Source of the DNA: Marinifilum_A sediminis
GTDB lineage: Bacteria; Bacteroidota; Bacteroidia; Bacteroidales; Marinifilaceae
Assembly: GCA_947496465.1 (NCBI GenBank)
Contig: CANMCX010000002.1
Coordinates: forward strand, 248,001 to 312,000
Length of the DNA: 64,000 bases
Reading direction: 5' to 3'
The notes under the pieces are model-generated. The model was not told the DNA's origin and searched no databases. It saw only the letters and a program-made list of their open reading frames with translations. Of the stretch, positions 43,444 through 53,152 are shown one piece after another (within the stretch, counting starts at the first letter, position 1; each line of letters begins with the position of its first letter). Made by a program: the position numbers and the translations under genes.

Positions 43444-44514
43444 ATGAAAAAGTTACAATTGATCTTTACTGCAATTATTGCAGTTGCACTATTGGCAAGT
43501 TGTGGTAATTCAGGAAAAGACAAAACTGCTAACAATAAAAAAGCAAAAAGTATAACGGGTGCAGGTGCAACTTTCCCGCAACCTTTTTACAATAAAATTT
43601 TTAAAGGATATACTAAAGATCAAGGTCTTTTGGTTACCTATGGTGGAATTGGCTCTGGTGGTGGAATCCGCAGCTTAAAAGATAAAATTGTTGATTTTGG
43701 TGCTAGTGATGCTTTCTTAAACGATAAGAAATTAGCGGATATGCCAGAAGAGGTGCTTCATATTCCAACATGCCTTGGTGCTGTAGTTGCCGCGTACAAC
43801 TTGCCTGGTAAACCAGAATTAAAATTCACTCCGGAATTGATGAAAGGTGTATTTATGGGAAAAATTACCAATTGGAATGATGCTAAAATAGCAGCAGTGA
43901 ACCCAGAAGTTAATTTACCGGATCTTGAAATCACAGTAGTATATCGTTCTGATGGAAGTGGTACCACTTTTATTTTTAGCGATTACATGAGCAAAGTAAG
44001 TGCTGAATGGGCTGAAAAAATTGGTGCTGGTAAAGCTCTGCAATGGCCAGTAGGTATTGGTGCAAAAGGTAATCCTGGTGTAGCAGGAACAATTAGCCAA
44101 ACTAAGGGTGCAATAGGTTATATCGGATCAGAATACGCTTTCGCGATGGGAATTCCAGTTGCAAGTCTTCAAAATCAGTCTGGTAACTTTATCAAGCCAT
44201 CAGTAGAATCGGTAAGTGCTTCGGCAAAAGGTGAAATGCCTGCTGATACACGCGTAAGCTTAACCAATACGGATGCAGCTGACGGATATCCAATCTCAAG
44301 TTTTACCTGGTTAATTATTTACAAAGAACAAAACTATAATAACAGAAGTCAGGATCAGGCAGCTCAAACTATTAAATTAATCGACTGGCTTGTAAGTGCT
44401 GATGCTCAAAAAGAAACGACTAAAGTACACTATGCTCCTCTTCCGGAGGCAGCTGTTGCTAAAGCCAAAGCTGTTCTTAGTAAGGTTACCTACAACGGAA
44501 AAGCATTAAAGTAA
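43444..44514 (+). CDS. pstS: Phosphate ABC transporter substrate-binding lipoprotein
   Basis: A 356-residue PstS, capturing inorganic phosphate outside the inner membrane. The lipobox LLASC is at residues 16-20. TGAGATFPQPFYNKIF and YGGIGSGGGIRSLKDKIVDFGASDAFL match the phosphate-binding N-domain, and YRSDGSGTTFIFSDYMSKVS the second phosphate loop. It is the first gene of pstSCAB-phoU, with a hairpin before pstC. Confidence 0.95.
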   Translation: MKKLQLIFTAIIAVALLASCGNSGKDKTANNKKAKSITGAGATFPQPFYNKIFKGYTKDQGLLVTYGGIGSGGGIRSLKDKIVDFGASDAFLNDKKLADMPEEVLHIPTCLGAVVAAYNLPGKPELKFTPELMKGVFMGKITNWNDAKIAAVNPEVNLPDLEITVVYRSDGSGTTFIFSDYMSKVSAEWAEKIGAGKALQWPVGIGAKGNPGVAGTISQTKGAIGYIGSEYAFAMGIPVASLQNQSGNFIKPSVESVSASAKGEMPADTRVSLTNTDAADGYPISSFTWLIIYKEQNYNNRSQDQAAQTIKLIDWLVSADAQKETTKVHYAPLPEAAVAKAKAVLSKVTYNGKALK

Positions 44515-44532
44515 ACGAGATTTAAATCAAAC

Positions 44533-44610
44533 AACGAACTTGTTTCAGTCTTCTTATGGTTAAAATATGAATTGAAAGTTCTCCAGACAATCAATTGAGG
44601 CAAGTTCGTT
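44533..44610 (+). promoter_or_regulatory. Intercistronic hairpin between pstS and pstC
   Basis: AACGAACTTG (44533-44542) and CAAGTTCGTT (44601-44610) are perfect 10-bp arms flanking a 58-base loop, followed by CTTTTC. It can act as a leaky terminator or RNA-stabilising element giving more PstS than membrane subunits. Confidence 0.55.
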
Positions 44611-44634
44611 CTTTTCAAACAGAATCGTTCAAGC

Positions 44635-45489
44635 ATGAACAGCGAAAAATTATTTAAATATCTTCTAATAGGCAGTGGCGTTTTAATTGTATTAATTGCA
44701 ATTGGAATTGTTACGACCCTATTTATTGGATCCATTCCTTCTTTTAAAGAATTTGGATTTGGATTTATATATTCTTCAGAATGGAATCCGACTGAAGGCA
44801 GAGAATCTTATGGTGCATTGCCATTTATAATCGGAACTTTATTAACGTCCATTCTGGCTTTACTTATCACATTTCCTTTTGCCTTTTCAATCTCCCTATT
44901 TTTAGGTGAATATTTTAAGAATGGCAAATTGCCTTCCTTTTTAAGATCTGTTGTTGATCTTCTAGCCGGTATTCCATCCGTAGTTTACGGATTATGGGGT
45001 TTTTATGCACTAAAACCATTGGTTGCTGAGTTAGGCTTAAATGCTCAGGGTTTTGGAATTTTCACTTCTTCCATCATTCTTGCAATCATGATTATTCCTT
45101 ACGCTTCTTCTTTGGGTGCCGAGGTAATTTCAATGGTTCCTGGGAGTTTAAAGGAAGCCGCCTATTCTTTAGGAGCAACTCGATTCGAAGTGGTTCGAAA
45201 TGTTATTGTCCCAAACGCAGGATCAGGAATATTTGCAGGATACATACTCGCATTAGGAAGAGCCATTGGGGAAACCATGGCAGTAACCATGCTAATTGGT
45301 AACTCTAACAAAATTCCAACAGGAATATTCGATTTGGGCAACACCATGGCAAGTTTAATTGCCAACCAATTTGGCGAAGCCGAAGGTCTTAAATACACTG
45401 CCTTAATAGAAATCGGTTTACTCCTATTCGTTATTACAGGTATTGTGAATTATATCGGCAAATTAATTATGAGAAAATTATCGGCCTAG
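44635..45489 (+). CDS. pstC: Phosphate ABC transporter permease PstC
   Basis: A 284-residue inner-membrane permease with six helices. The EAA-like loop GSLKEAAYSLGATRFEVVRNVIVPNAGSG and ALGRAIGETMAVTMLIGNS are PstC hallmarks, as is the GIPSVVYGLWGFYAL segment. It forms the channel with PstA, 19 bases downstream. Confidence 0.93.
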   Translation: MNSEKLFKYLLIGSGVLIVLIAIGIVTTLFIGSIPSFKEFGFGFIYSSEWNPTEGRESYGALPFIIGTLLTSILALLITFPFAFSISLFLGEYFKNGKLPSFLRSVVDLLAGIPSVVYGLWGFYALKPLVAELGLNAQGFGIFTSSIILAIMIIPYASSLGAEVISMVPGSLKEAAYSLGATRFEVVRNVIVPNAGSGIFAGYILALGRAIGETMAVTMLIGNSNKIPTGIFDLGNTMASLIANQFGEAEGLKYTALIEIGLLLFVITGIVNYIGKLIMRKLSA

Positions 45490-45507
45490 CCTTTATCATA
45501 TATAGAA

Positions 45508-46401
45508 ATGAATATCTCTACAGAACTATCAGACAGAAAAATGAAGCAGCGCTTGTTTAAGGATAAGATCTTTACCTATGTAATGATGTCTTTAGCCTTT
45601 CTTTCGAGTGTACCTTTGTTTTTAATACTTTATCAATTGGTGATAAAAGGATATCGTCAATTAAACATCAATTTTTTCTTCGAGGTAGCTCCCGATACTA
45701 TGGAGGCGATGATTGCTCTTGCAAATAATGAAATCATTCCTGGCGGTATTGCAAATGGTATCGTGGGAACTCTAATAATCGTTGGAATGGCTTCGGTAAT
45801 TGCAATTCCCTTAGGTATTATTTGTGGGATTTATTTGTCTGAAAACTCAGAAGGAAAATTTCCAGGCATTGTTCGATTTATAGTGGACATGTTACAAGGA
45901 GTACCTTCCATAGTTTTAGGTGTTATAGGTTACATCTGGATTGTAAAACCTGTAACTGGTGGATTTTCAGCATTAGCAGGTAGTGTTGCCTTATCTATAA
46001 TGATGTTGCCATCAATTGTTCGTTCTACTGAAGAAACGCTTAAAATGATTCCCGGCACTTTAAAAGAAGCAGCACTTTCTCTAGGTGTTCCCTATCACAA
46101 AACAATATTAAAAGTGATACTACCGACCGGGATATCAGGCATTCTTACAGGAGTAATACTTGGGATATCAAGAATTGCTGGTGAAACGGCACCGCTTATG
46201 CTAACCGCACTAGGAAGTACTGCGATTAACACGAACATTACAGAACCATCGAGCGCAGTTCCTCTCTTGGTTTGGGAGTTTTACAACGATCCAAATCTTG
46301 TTAATATGATATGGAGTGCCTCTCTAATTCTACTACTTCTAATCTTATGTCTGAATTTAACAGCCAAAGCAATTGCAAAAAAATGGAAAGTACAGTACTA
46401 A
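45508..46401 (+). CDS. pstA: Phosphate ABC transporter permease PstA
   Basis: A 297-residue permease paired with PstC. It has DMLQGVPSIVLGVIGYIWIV, the cytoplasmic loop GTLKEAALSLGVPYHKTILKVILPTGISG and GISRIAGETAPLMLTALGS. Its stop TAA shares a base with the ATG of pstB (TAATG), so the two are translationally coupled. Confidence 0.93.
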   Translation: MNISTELSDRKMKQRLFKDKIFTYVMMSLAFLSSVPLFLILYQLVIKGYRQLNINFFFEVAPDTMEAMIALANNEIIPGGIANGIVGTLIIVGMASVIAIPLGIICGIYLSENSEGKFPGIVRFIVDMLQGVPSIVLGVIGYIWIVKPVTGGFSALAGSVALSIMMLPSIVRSTEETLKMIPGTLKEAALSLGVPYHKTILKVILPTGISGILTGVILGISRIAGETAPLMLTALGSTAINTNITEPSSAVPLLVWEFYNDPNLVNMIWSASLILLLLILCLNLTAKAIAKKWKVQY

Positions 46402-47231
46402 TGAAAGAAAAAGAGTTGACAAAGCAAACATATAAAGATAGCAGTATGATACAGTCTCCTATAGAAAATATAGCATCGCCAGTTCTAAAAATCGACGATT
46501 TGTCGGTTTCATACGGTGGTGACAAATATGCCATAAACAATGTATCTGCAGGAATAGCTAAGAACAAAATTACGGCAATTATGGGACCTTCGGGATGTGG
46601 AAAAAGTACACTTCTAAGAGCCATAAACCGCATGCACGAATTGTATCCAAACACTCATAACAAAGGAGCTGTTTATTTAGGTGATGAAAACATTTACAAA
46701 ATAAATCCCATACAGTTGAGAAGAAAGATTGGAATGGTTTTTCAACGTCCGAATCCTTTTCCTACAATGAGCATTTACGACAATGTTATAGCAGGATTCA
46801 ACTTAAATGGAATAAGATTAAAACGTTCCGAAAAGGATGAAATAGTCGAAAAGTCCTTACGAGAAGTTGGTTTATGGGAAGAAGTTAAAGATTCCCTGCA
46901 CAATAAAGGAACCTTTCTTTCAGGAGGTCAGCAACAACGCTTGTGTATTGCTCGTGCACTGGCATACACGCCTGACATTATCCTTTTAGACGAACCCACA
47001 TCGGCTTTGGATCCTATCGCAACAGCTAAAATTGAAGACCTTTTGGTAAAATTGAAAAAGGATTTCACCATTGTTTTGGTTACACACAACATGTCGCAAG
47101 CTGCGAGAATATCAGATTATTCGATGTTTATGTATTTGGGCGATTTAGTGGAATATGGCAAAACCAAGCAAATGTTTACCATGCCTAAAGACAAACGAAC
47201 CGAAGAGTACCTAACCGGTAAATTCGGTTGA
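46401..47231 (+). CDS. pstB: Phosphate ABC transporter ATP-binding protein PstB
   Basis: From the ATG at 46401 the protein has 276 residues; a longer frame to 46311 lies within pstA and was rejected. Walker A GPSGCGKST, Q-loop QRPNPFP, signature LSGGQQQRLCIARAL and Walker B IILLDEPTSALDP are intact. The QRPNPFPTMSIYDNV segment is specific to PstB. It powers phosphate import. Confidence 0.95.
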   Translation: MKEKELTKQTYKDSSMIQSPIENIASPVLKIDDLSVSYGGDKYAINNVSAGIAKNKITAIMGPSGCGKSTLLRAINRMHELYPNTHNKGAVYLGDENIYKINPIQLRRKIGMVFQRPNPFPTMSIYDNVIAGFNLNGIRLKRSEKDEIVEKSLREVGLWEEVKDSLHNKGTFLSGGQQQRLCIARALAYTPDIILLDEPTSALDPIATAKIEDLLVKLKKDFTIVLVTHNMSQAARISDYSMFMYLGDLVEYGKTKQMFTMPKDKRTEEYLTGKFG

Positions 47232-47284
47232 TGCCCTTCTCCTTTTGTTAATTTATAAATTATGAATTCGTAATTGAATTATCC

Positions 47285-47977
47285 ATGTCAATAAAAAAAG
47301 ATAAGAAATTTGATAAGCTCCATACCGATTTCGCCAAAATGAAATTGATACTTCAGGAGCAATTTGAAATACTGGAAGATGTTGTTTTACTAGGATTGGA
47401 TATTATCGACCCGAAACAAGTTGCAAAGTTCAAACAAAATGAGGAAAAGCTCGATCAGTTTGAACTGAAAATGAGCGATAACATTATACAAACTATGGGC
47501 TTGCAACAACCTATGGCAAGCGAACTTCGATTGCTTTTCTCCTATTTCAGAATGATTGGTCATATCGAGCGAATTGGGGATCAGCTGAATAACGTGATGC
47601 GATTTATCGATAAAATGGAACCTCCGTTCATTCCTGAAAACCAAAGAGAATCCTTACTCAACATGCTTTCTATTAGCGAAAAAATGGTGAGGAAATCCTT
47701 AATCTCATTTGAAGATAGCGACAGAGAATATGCCATTTGGACCATCAAGAATGATGAACTGGTGGACGAAATGCAAAAACAGCTCTTGCGAAGAATGGTA
47801 AAAAAAGAGACGCCTCAAGGGATAGAAGAATCTAAAATATACAATCTACTTAATTTTGGTAGTATTCTGGGCAATATCGAACGTATAGCCGATAATGCCA
47901 CCAATATTGCTGAAGCTTCTATCTATTATCAGCAAGGAATCGATTTGCGTCATCAGGATTTACCCGAGGAAGAATAA
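47285..47977 (+). CDS. phoU: Phosphate transport regulator PhoU
   Basis: A 230-residue all-helical protein with two PhoU repeats; metal-binding motifs appear as GHIERIGDQLNNV and LGNIERIADNATNIAE. PhoU links the Pst transporter to the PhoR kinase and prevents signalling when phosphate is plentiful. It follows pstB after 53 bases and precedes the PhoB-like gene by 75. Confidence 0.93.
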   Translation: MSIKKDKKFDKLHTDFAKMKLILQEQFEILEDVVLLGLDIIDPKQVAKFKQNEEKLDQFELKMSDNIIQTMGLQQPMASELRLLFSYFRMIGHIERIGDQLNNVMRFIDKMEPPFIPENQRESLLNMLSISEKMVRKSLISFEDSDREYAIWTIKNDELVDEMQKQLLRRMVKKETPQGIEESKIYNLLNFGSILGNIERIADNATNIAEASIYYQQGIDLRHQDLPEEE

Positions 47978-48052
47978 CTTTATTATCAACTGAATTTGCC
48001 TAAAACCTTCAAGTATAAAATTAAAATCTTAACCCTATAGATTTCAGATAAA

Positions 48053-48742
48053 ATGACAGATTTAAAGATATTGGTCGTTGATGATGAAGAGGATTTGTGC
48101 GAAATCCTCCAATTCAACCTCGAACAAGAAGGATTTACAGTAGATACTGCATTCTCATCAGAACAAGCACTAAAATTAGAGCTTAGTCAATACGATTTCT
48201 TTCTCCTTGATATTATGATGGGAGAAATTTCGGGTTTAGAACTGGCTAAAATCATACGTCGAAATCCAGATCTGGCAGATAAGCCAATACTGTTTATCAC
48301 AGCCAAAGGAAGCGAAGACGACAAATTAAAAGGATTTAATGCCGGGGCGGATGATTATGTTGCCAAACCCTTTTCGGTTAAGGAAATAATTGCCAGAATT
48401 CATGTGATTTGTAAAAGAGTTTTCACCACAACTCAAAAGGAAATTTCCTTTGAATACGAAGACATGAAACTGATTCCAGAGTCGAAAAAAGTAACCATTA
48501 ATAATATAGATGTAGGTTTGACCAAAACCGAATTTGAGATTCTACAATTGCTACTAAATCACAAAGGGAGAATTTATTCAAGAGATGAAATCATGCACAA
48601 AATATGGGAAGGTGACACCTTTGTTGGAGATAGAACTGTAGATGTAAATGTAAGGCGAATCAGAAAAAAAATTGGCGAATATCACAAACTGATCAAAACA
48701 AAATCAGGATATGGTTATTATTTTGAATCGCTCAAACAATAG
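48053..48742 (+). CDS. phoB: PhoB-like OmpR-family response regulator
   Basis: A 229-residue regulator: receiver domain with VVDDEED, phospho-acceptor Asp in FFLLDIMMGE, and DDYVAKPFSVKE; C-terminal winged helix ending VDVNVRRIRKKIGEYHKLIKTKSGYGYYF. Its place after phoU and before a PhoR-like kinase makes phosphate control its probable job. The PHO-box-like repeats before pstS are its likely target. Confidence 0.85.
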   Translation: MTDLKILVVDDEEDLCEILQFNLEQEGFTVDTAFSSEQALKLELSQYDFFLLDIMMGEISGLELAKIIRRNPDLADKPILFITAKGSEDDKLKGFNAGADDYVAKPFSVKEIIARIHVICKRVFTTTQKEISFEYEDMKLIPESKKVTINNIDVGLTKTEFEILQLLLNHKGRIYSRDEIMHKIWEGDTFVGDRTVDVNVRRIRKKIGEYHKLIKTKSGYGYYFESLKQ

Positions 48743-48847
48743 CAAAACAGAATTGATAAATATATCCTACATTTATGCCTCGTTAGGCAATTTAAATCTC
48801 AAAAGCAGATTCATGTAATGCATACATGAATTTAATTTTAAACGCAC

Positions 48848-50644
48848 ATGCACACAAACATTCATACCTCAGGATCGAAATACAAGAAACGATTGTTCTT
48901 TTTCTTCTTTATCATCGTCCTGATATTCTCTATCCTTATCGGAGGCTTTCAATATCAACAAGAAAGAGCTTATCGCCGCGAAAAACTGGAATATGCTCTA
49001 AATATTTATACCGAGCAGGTTCAGGAATTAATCCGTAAAAAAGATATTCTTCAAAATCTTCAGTTTACTGAGATTGATTCGCTTCGTTCTTTAATTCCCG
49101 ATCGTAACATTCGAATTTCAGTAATCACTTTAAAAGGTGATGTAATTTATGATTCGGATGTAGAACATTTAGATCGCCTTGACAATCACCTGAACCGCCC
49201 CGAGGTTCAAAAATCATTGCATTCTTCAAAAGGCAGCAACATTCGACTCTCGGGCTCAACCGGACAAACCTATTACTATTATTCCAAGCATTATTACACG
49301 CATTTTGTACGTACGGCTTTGCCTTTTAACGATAGTGTTGTCACCTTTTTAAAATCGAATAATATATTTCTGTATTTTTTAATCGGTTTGTTTGGAGTTA
49401 CCGTAGTATTTCTGATTTATGCAACAGAGCACTTTGGAAATTCCATTTCTAAATTGAGAAAGTTTGCCATTAATGCAGCCAAGAATAGACCAATTGATAC
49501 CAACGAAGATTTTGGCAAAACAGAACTGGGCGAAATCAGTAAGCAAATTGTGAAGATTTACGAAAAACTGAGCAAAACAAAAGAAGCCTTACAACAAGAA
49601 AAAGACAAATTGTTTGCCCATCTGCAAATTGCGCAGGAAGGTGTTGCTGTATTTGATAAACAGAGAAATCTAATTCTTTGGAACAGCCATTTTATCGATT
49701 ACATCAACTATTTATCAAACATATCAACACACAACTATCAGGAAATATTTGACTTGCCCGAATTAGAGGAAATCAACGATTTTATCAATACCAACATAAA
49801 AGAGTTGGAATCAAATTACATTCCAAATGTGGATATGATTAGCTCGAAAAAAACGGTGATTATAGGACACAAAGTATTTTTATATCAAGTAGTGGTGTTT
49901 CCCGATTGCAATTTCGAAATCTCGATTCACGACAATACCAAGTTGGAAAACGAGAAGACCATTAAGCAGGAAATGACTTTAAATATTGCACATGAGCTAA
50001 AAACTCCTGTTACTGCAGTCTCTGGATTTCTGGAAACCATTAAGGACAATCCAACCATGCCCGAGGATAAAAAAATACAGTTTATTGAGCGTTCCTGTGT
50101 GCAAATTAACCGACTTTCGAACCTGATTCAGGACATTTCGGTACTCACAAAAATGGAGGAAGCGCAACAATTGTTCTCGGTAGAAAATGTTGATATCAAG
50201 CTGATGCTTGACGAAATGATGGATGATTTTGAGTTGAAGTTGGAGAAAACAAAAATGAAAGTAGACCTACAAATTCCAGCGGACTTAAACATTAAAGGCA
50301 ATAGCGAATTGCTCGATTCTATTTTTAGAAACCTGATTGACAATTCTATTAAATATGCAGGTGATAGCTCTCTCATAGAAATCAACAACTATTTTGAGGA
50401 TAACAATTACCACTATTTCTCCTTTGCGGATAATGGAATTGGAATTCAGGAAAAGCATCTGCCTAGAATTTTTGAGAGATTTTACCGAGCCGACAACGGA
50501 AGAGCAAGAAAAATGGGTGGTACCGGACTGGGACTCTCTATCGTAAAAAATGCGGTTTCCTTTCACCAGGGACGAATCTTTATAAAAGCACGTAAAGAAG
50601 GTGGAATTGAGTTCTTTTTCTCCTTGAAAAAGCAATTGTCATAA
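48848..50644 (+). CDS. phoR: PhoR-like sensor histidine kinase
   Basis: A 598-residue kinase with an N-terminal helix (~residues 15-35), an extracytoplasmic domain of ~140 residues, a second helix near 175-195, a HAMP-like stretch, a PAS-like region (~245-360) and the core: H-box LNIAHELKTPVTAVSGFLE, N-box FRNLIDNSIKYA, FADNGIGIQEKHLPRIFERFYRAD and GTGLGLSIVK. This matches PhoR in order and length for Bacteroidetes. It would phosphorylate the preceding regulator when phosphate is low. Confidence 0.87.
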   Translation: MHTNIHTSGSKYKKRLFFFFFIIVLIFSILIGGFQYQQERAYRREKLEYALNIYTEQVQELIRKKDILQNLQFTEIDSLRSLIPDRNIRISVITLKGDVIYDSDVEHLDRLDNHLNRPEVQKSLHSSKGSNIRLSGSTGQTYYYYSKHYYTHFVRTALPFNDSVVTFLKSNNIFLYFLIGLFGVTVVFLIYATEHFGNSISKLRKFAINAAKNRPIDTNEDFGKTELGEISKQIVKIYEKLSKTKEALQQEKDKLFAHLQIAQEGVAVFDKQRNLILWNSHFIDYINYLSNISTHNYQEIFDLPELEEINDFINTNIKELESNYIPNVDMISSKKTVIIGHKVFLYQVVVFPDCNFEISIHDNTKLENEKTIKQEMTLNIAHELKTPVTAVSGFLETIKDNPTMPEDKKIQFIERSCVQINRLSNLIQDISVLTKMEEAQQLFSVENVDIKLMLDEMMDDFELKLEKTKMKVDLQIPADLNIKGNSELLDSIFRNLIDNSIKYAGDSSLIEINNYFEDNNYHYFSFADNGIGIQEKHLPRIFERFYRADNGRARKMGGTGLGLSIVKNAVSFHQGRIFIKARKEGGIEFFFSLKKQLS

Positions 50645-51111
50645 ATACGAAGAACATTCTTTCCCTTAGGTTAATGATTATTTTATTCTTAGGCGTTCTC
50701 GCAATCAATACACCAGCTAATAAAAAGTAAACACTTCAGCGAATGGATCTCCTCTCTCAGGCGAGAGATTATATTCCTCTCGCTCGCGAGGTGTTATATC
50801 TCTCGAACGGGAGAGCACTTCTCTCTCGGGCGCGAGGTCAACACTCTCTGCTTCGAGAGACATCATTCACACTTAGAACAAATCCTCAATGTTTCTCCTA
50901 ATACGACATTACCGTTACACCTTAGCTGCCACACAGAGTGTTTCTTTGCCTTTATACTACTTCGAGATCTCATTGATTGAATAAATTGGTTCTATTCTAC
51001 CAACTACAGCAAATAATTGTTTCAATCTAAAACAATAGGTTATTGTCGAAAAATAGTTCTTACCTAATAACCCACTACAAGCGAAATAGGGACAATGGGA
51101 AAAAGCCAGTT
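50645..51111. repeat. Gene-free region with a cluster of CTCTC/GAGAG mini-hairpins (50753-50859)
   Basis: This 467-base gap holds no convincing gene. Within it, five short inverted elements of the form CTCTC-N4..8-GAGAG begin near 50753, 50776, 50800, 50823 and 50844, so their spacing is about 20-24 bases. The first (TCTCTC/GAGAGA), third and fifth are clean; the second and fourth are imperfect and GC-rich. Base composition differs sharply from the AT-rich surroundings. The remainder (50870-51111) is featureless apart from a possible promoter region. Confidence 0.6.
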
Positions 51112-51849
51112 TTATTTTACCTCTAAATTTCCATTGAAGACATATCTCCTAGCCTGCTTGCGAAATCTTCCCTGAGAAGTAAATTGAGTAGTAACTGACA
51201 AGTTATACAAACCAATTTTCAAATCTGCAGGAGCAACAAAAAACAGTTTTGACGGAGAATTTAAAGCCAAACTTCTCTTTGGAACAAATGTCTCGACCTT
51301 AGTTTCCTGATGAAGCAAATAGAGTCCCAAAACTTCTGAATCTCCATCAATTTTAATCTTAGATCCCAATACATGAATACCACCTCCTGGAGTAAGTACT
51401 GTATTCATTTGTCCGGAACTAAGATCGGTAACAGAGTTGATTCCTGCTTGTACTGGAGCCATTCCTCTAACTTCAACCTCGCAAGATTCGACAGCTTTTT
51501 TCAATTTTACTATTGGATTAGCCTGTACATGTAAGCCGTGCTTTTCTTTATCCCACTTGGCTGCATCGCCCTGAAACACACCATGAACATTCACATGAAA
51601 CTGTGCCAAACCCAAATGAACTATCGCTCCCTTGGTAATTTGTTCAATAGCCAATTCACTGATTATTTCAAGGGTTGCCCTCATTGCAGATGCCCCTATA
51701 TCTGTTCCTCGAGCAACAGCCAATTGAATTAAATCTTCTTCGCTGAATGTTTTACAACTTATTACTTTACCTATCCGATCCTCCTTTTTATCACCCAAGG
51801 GATAATCATACAGTTCTACCAAAAAGCGATCTTTAATTTTAGTTCCCAT
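51112..51849 (-). CDS. HU-like DNA-binding protein with C-terminal DUF4469 domain
   Basis: A 245-residue protein. Residues ~1-120 resemble the HU/IHF-like domain common in Bacteroidetes (ISCKTFSEEDLIQLAVARGTDIGASAMRATLEIISELAIEQITKGAIVHLGLAQFHVNV). Residues ~130-245 form a beta-rich DUF4469-type domain (LTPGGGIHVLGSKIKIDG). Such proteins may bind DNA or act as nucleoid factors; the C-terminal role is unknown. It is monocistronic. Confidence 0.8.
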   Translation of the reverse strand: MGTKIKDRFLVELYDYPLGDKKEDRIGKVISCKTFSEEDLIQLAVARGTDIGASAMRATLEIISELAIEQITKGAIVHLGLAQFHVNVHGVFQGDAAKWDKEKHGLHVQANPIVKLKKAVESCEVEVRGMAPVQAGINSVTDLSSGQMNTVLTPGGGIHVLGSKIKIDGDSEVLGLYLLHQETKVETFVPKRSLALNSPSKLFFVAPADLKIGLYNLSVTTQFTSQGRFRKQARRYVFNGNLEVK

Positions 51850-52114
51850 TTTCTAGTCTTTTAAACAAATACTTCAACATTATTTATTCTCATGATTATT
51901 GCACTGTTAAATGTAAACGAGAACTTTTTAAATATCATTATACCTAAGGGATTATTAATTATACATTTGGACCATTTTTGGAAGCATTAGCAAAAATAGA
52001 TTCTACAATACAAGCAGTTTCGTTAACAAACGATCATTTTACAGTATCGATCTTTTGACTTTTTTTACTTTCGACTTTCTTTTTATCTTCACACAACATC
52101 AAATTTTATTCAAT

Positions 52115-53104
52115 ATGTACAAAGCGTCAGAAGACAGATACAATGATATGCCCTATCGTAGATGTGGAAGAAGCGGCTTATTATTACCCGCTATTTCACT
52201 GGGATTATGGCACAATTTCGGACATGTAGATGTATACGAAAATTACAAGCAAATTATTTACCAGGCTTTCGATCGGGGTGTTACCCATTTCGATTTGGCT
52301 AACAACTATGGTCCACCTCCGGGATCGGCAGAAGAAAACTTTGGTAAAATTCTAAAGGAAGATTTAAAAGCTTACCGCGATGAGATGATTATTTCAACCA
52401 AGGCTGGATATAAAATGTGGTCTGGACCTTATGGTGAATGGGGATCACGAAAATACCTGATTGCAAGTCTCGATCAGAGTTTAAAGCGTATGGGACTCGA
52501 TTATGTAGATATTTTCTATTCACATCGCCCAGATCCAAACACGCCACTAGAAGAAACCATGATGGCATTGGATCATGTGGTTCGACAAGGAAAAGCATTG
52601 TATGTTGGAATCTCTTCCTACTCGCCAGATAAAACCAGAGAAGCTGCCAGAATTCTTCGTGAATTGGGCACACCTTGTTTGATACATCAACCAAGATACT
52701 CCATGTTCGATCGTTGGGCGGAAGATGGATTATTGGATACTTTAGAAAAAGATGGAATGGGGGCTATTGCCTTCTCTCCTCTTGCTCAAGGCATGCTTAC
52801 AAATAAATACATTAAAGGAATTCCTAAAGATTCTCGTGCTGCCAAATCTCATGGCTTTTTACAAAAAGATCAAATAACTGATAAGTTGATTGAAAAAGTG
52901 AAAGCTTTAAATGATATTGCTGAAAAAAGAGGACAAAGTTTGGCACAAATGGCCATTGCCTGGTTACTAAAAGATGAACGAGTGACTTCGGTATTGGTAG
53001 GTGCCAGCTCAGTAAATCAATTGAATCAAAATATAGATAGTGTAAACAATTTACACTTTGAAGTCTTCGAATTGGAAGAGATTGAAGAAATTCTGAAATC
53101 ATAA
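52115..53104 (+). CDS. Aldo/keto reductase, YghZ (L-glyceraldehyde-3-phosphate reductase)-like
   Basis: A 329-residue protein from the ATG at 52115; a 20-residue hydrophobic upstream extension has no homologous character. It begins MYKASEDRYNDMPYRRCGRSGL. The tetrad is visible: Asp in THFDLANNYGPP, Tyr in the same segment, Lys in ISTKAGYKMW and His in DIFYSHRPD. GASSVNQLNQN is the NADPH-binding end. YghZ-type enzymes reduce toxic aldehydes such as methylglyoxal. Confidence 0.9.
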   Translation: MYKASEDRYNDMPYRRCGRSGLLLPAISLGLWHNFGHVDVYENYKQIIYQAFDRGVTHFDLANNYGPPPGSAEENFGKILKEDLKAYRDEMIISTKAGYKMWSGPYGEWGSRKYLIASLDQSLKRMGLDYVDIFYSHRPDPNTPLEETMMALDHVVRQGKALYVGISSYSPDKTREAARILRELGTPCLIHQPRYSMFDRWAEDGLLDTLEKDGMGAIAFSPLAQGMLTNKYIKGIPKDSRAAKSHGFLQKDQITDKLIEKVKALNDIAEKRGQSLAQMAIAWLLKDERVTSVLVGASSVNQLNQNIDSVNNLHFEVFELEEIEEILKS

Positions 53105-53118
53105 GAATTTAACATCAC

Positions 53119-53152
53119 ATGCTAAGCACCTCATTAGTGCTTAGCATCTTCT
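53119..53152 (+). terminator. Terminator after the aldo/keto reductase
   Basis: ATGCTAAGCAC (53119-53129) and GTGCTTAGCAT (53137-53147) are perfect 11-bp arms with a 7-base loop, followed by a pyrimidine-rich tract. Confidence 0.82.

Noticed and set aside
46311..46400. N-terminal extension of pstB
   Set aside because: It lies inside pstA; the TAATG overlap at 46399-46403 and PstB family length favour the start at 46401.
50753..50859. Short CRISPR array
   Set aside because: Elements are internal inverted repeats rather than direct repeats, spacers are only a few bases and variable, and no cas genes are near.
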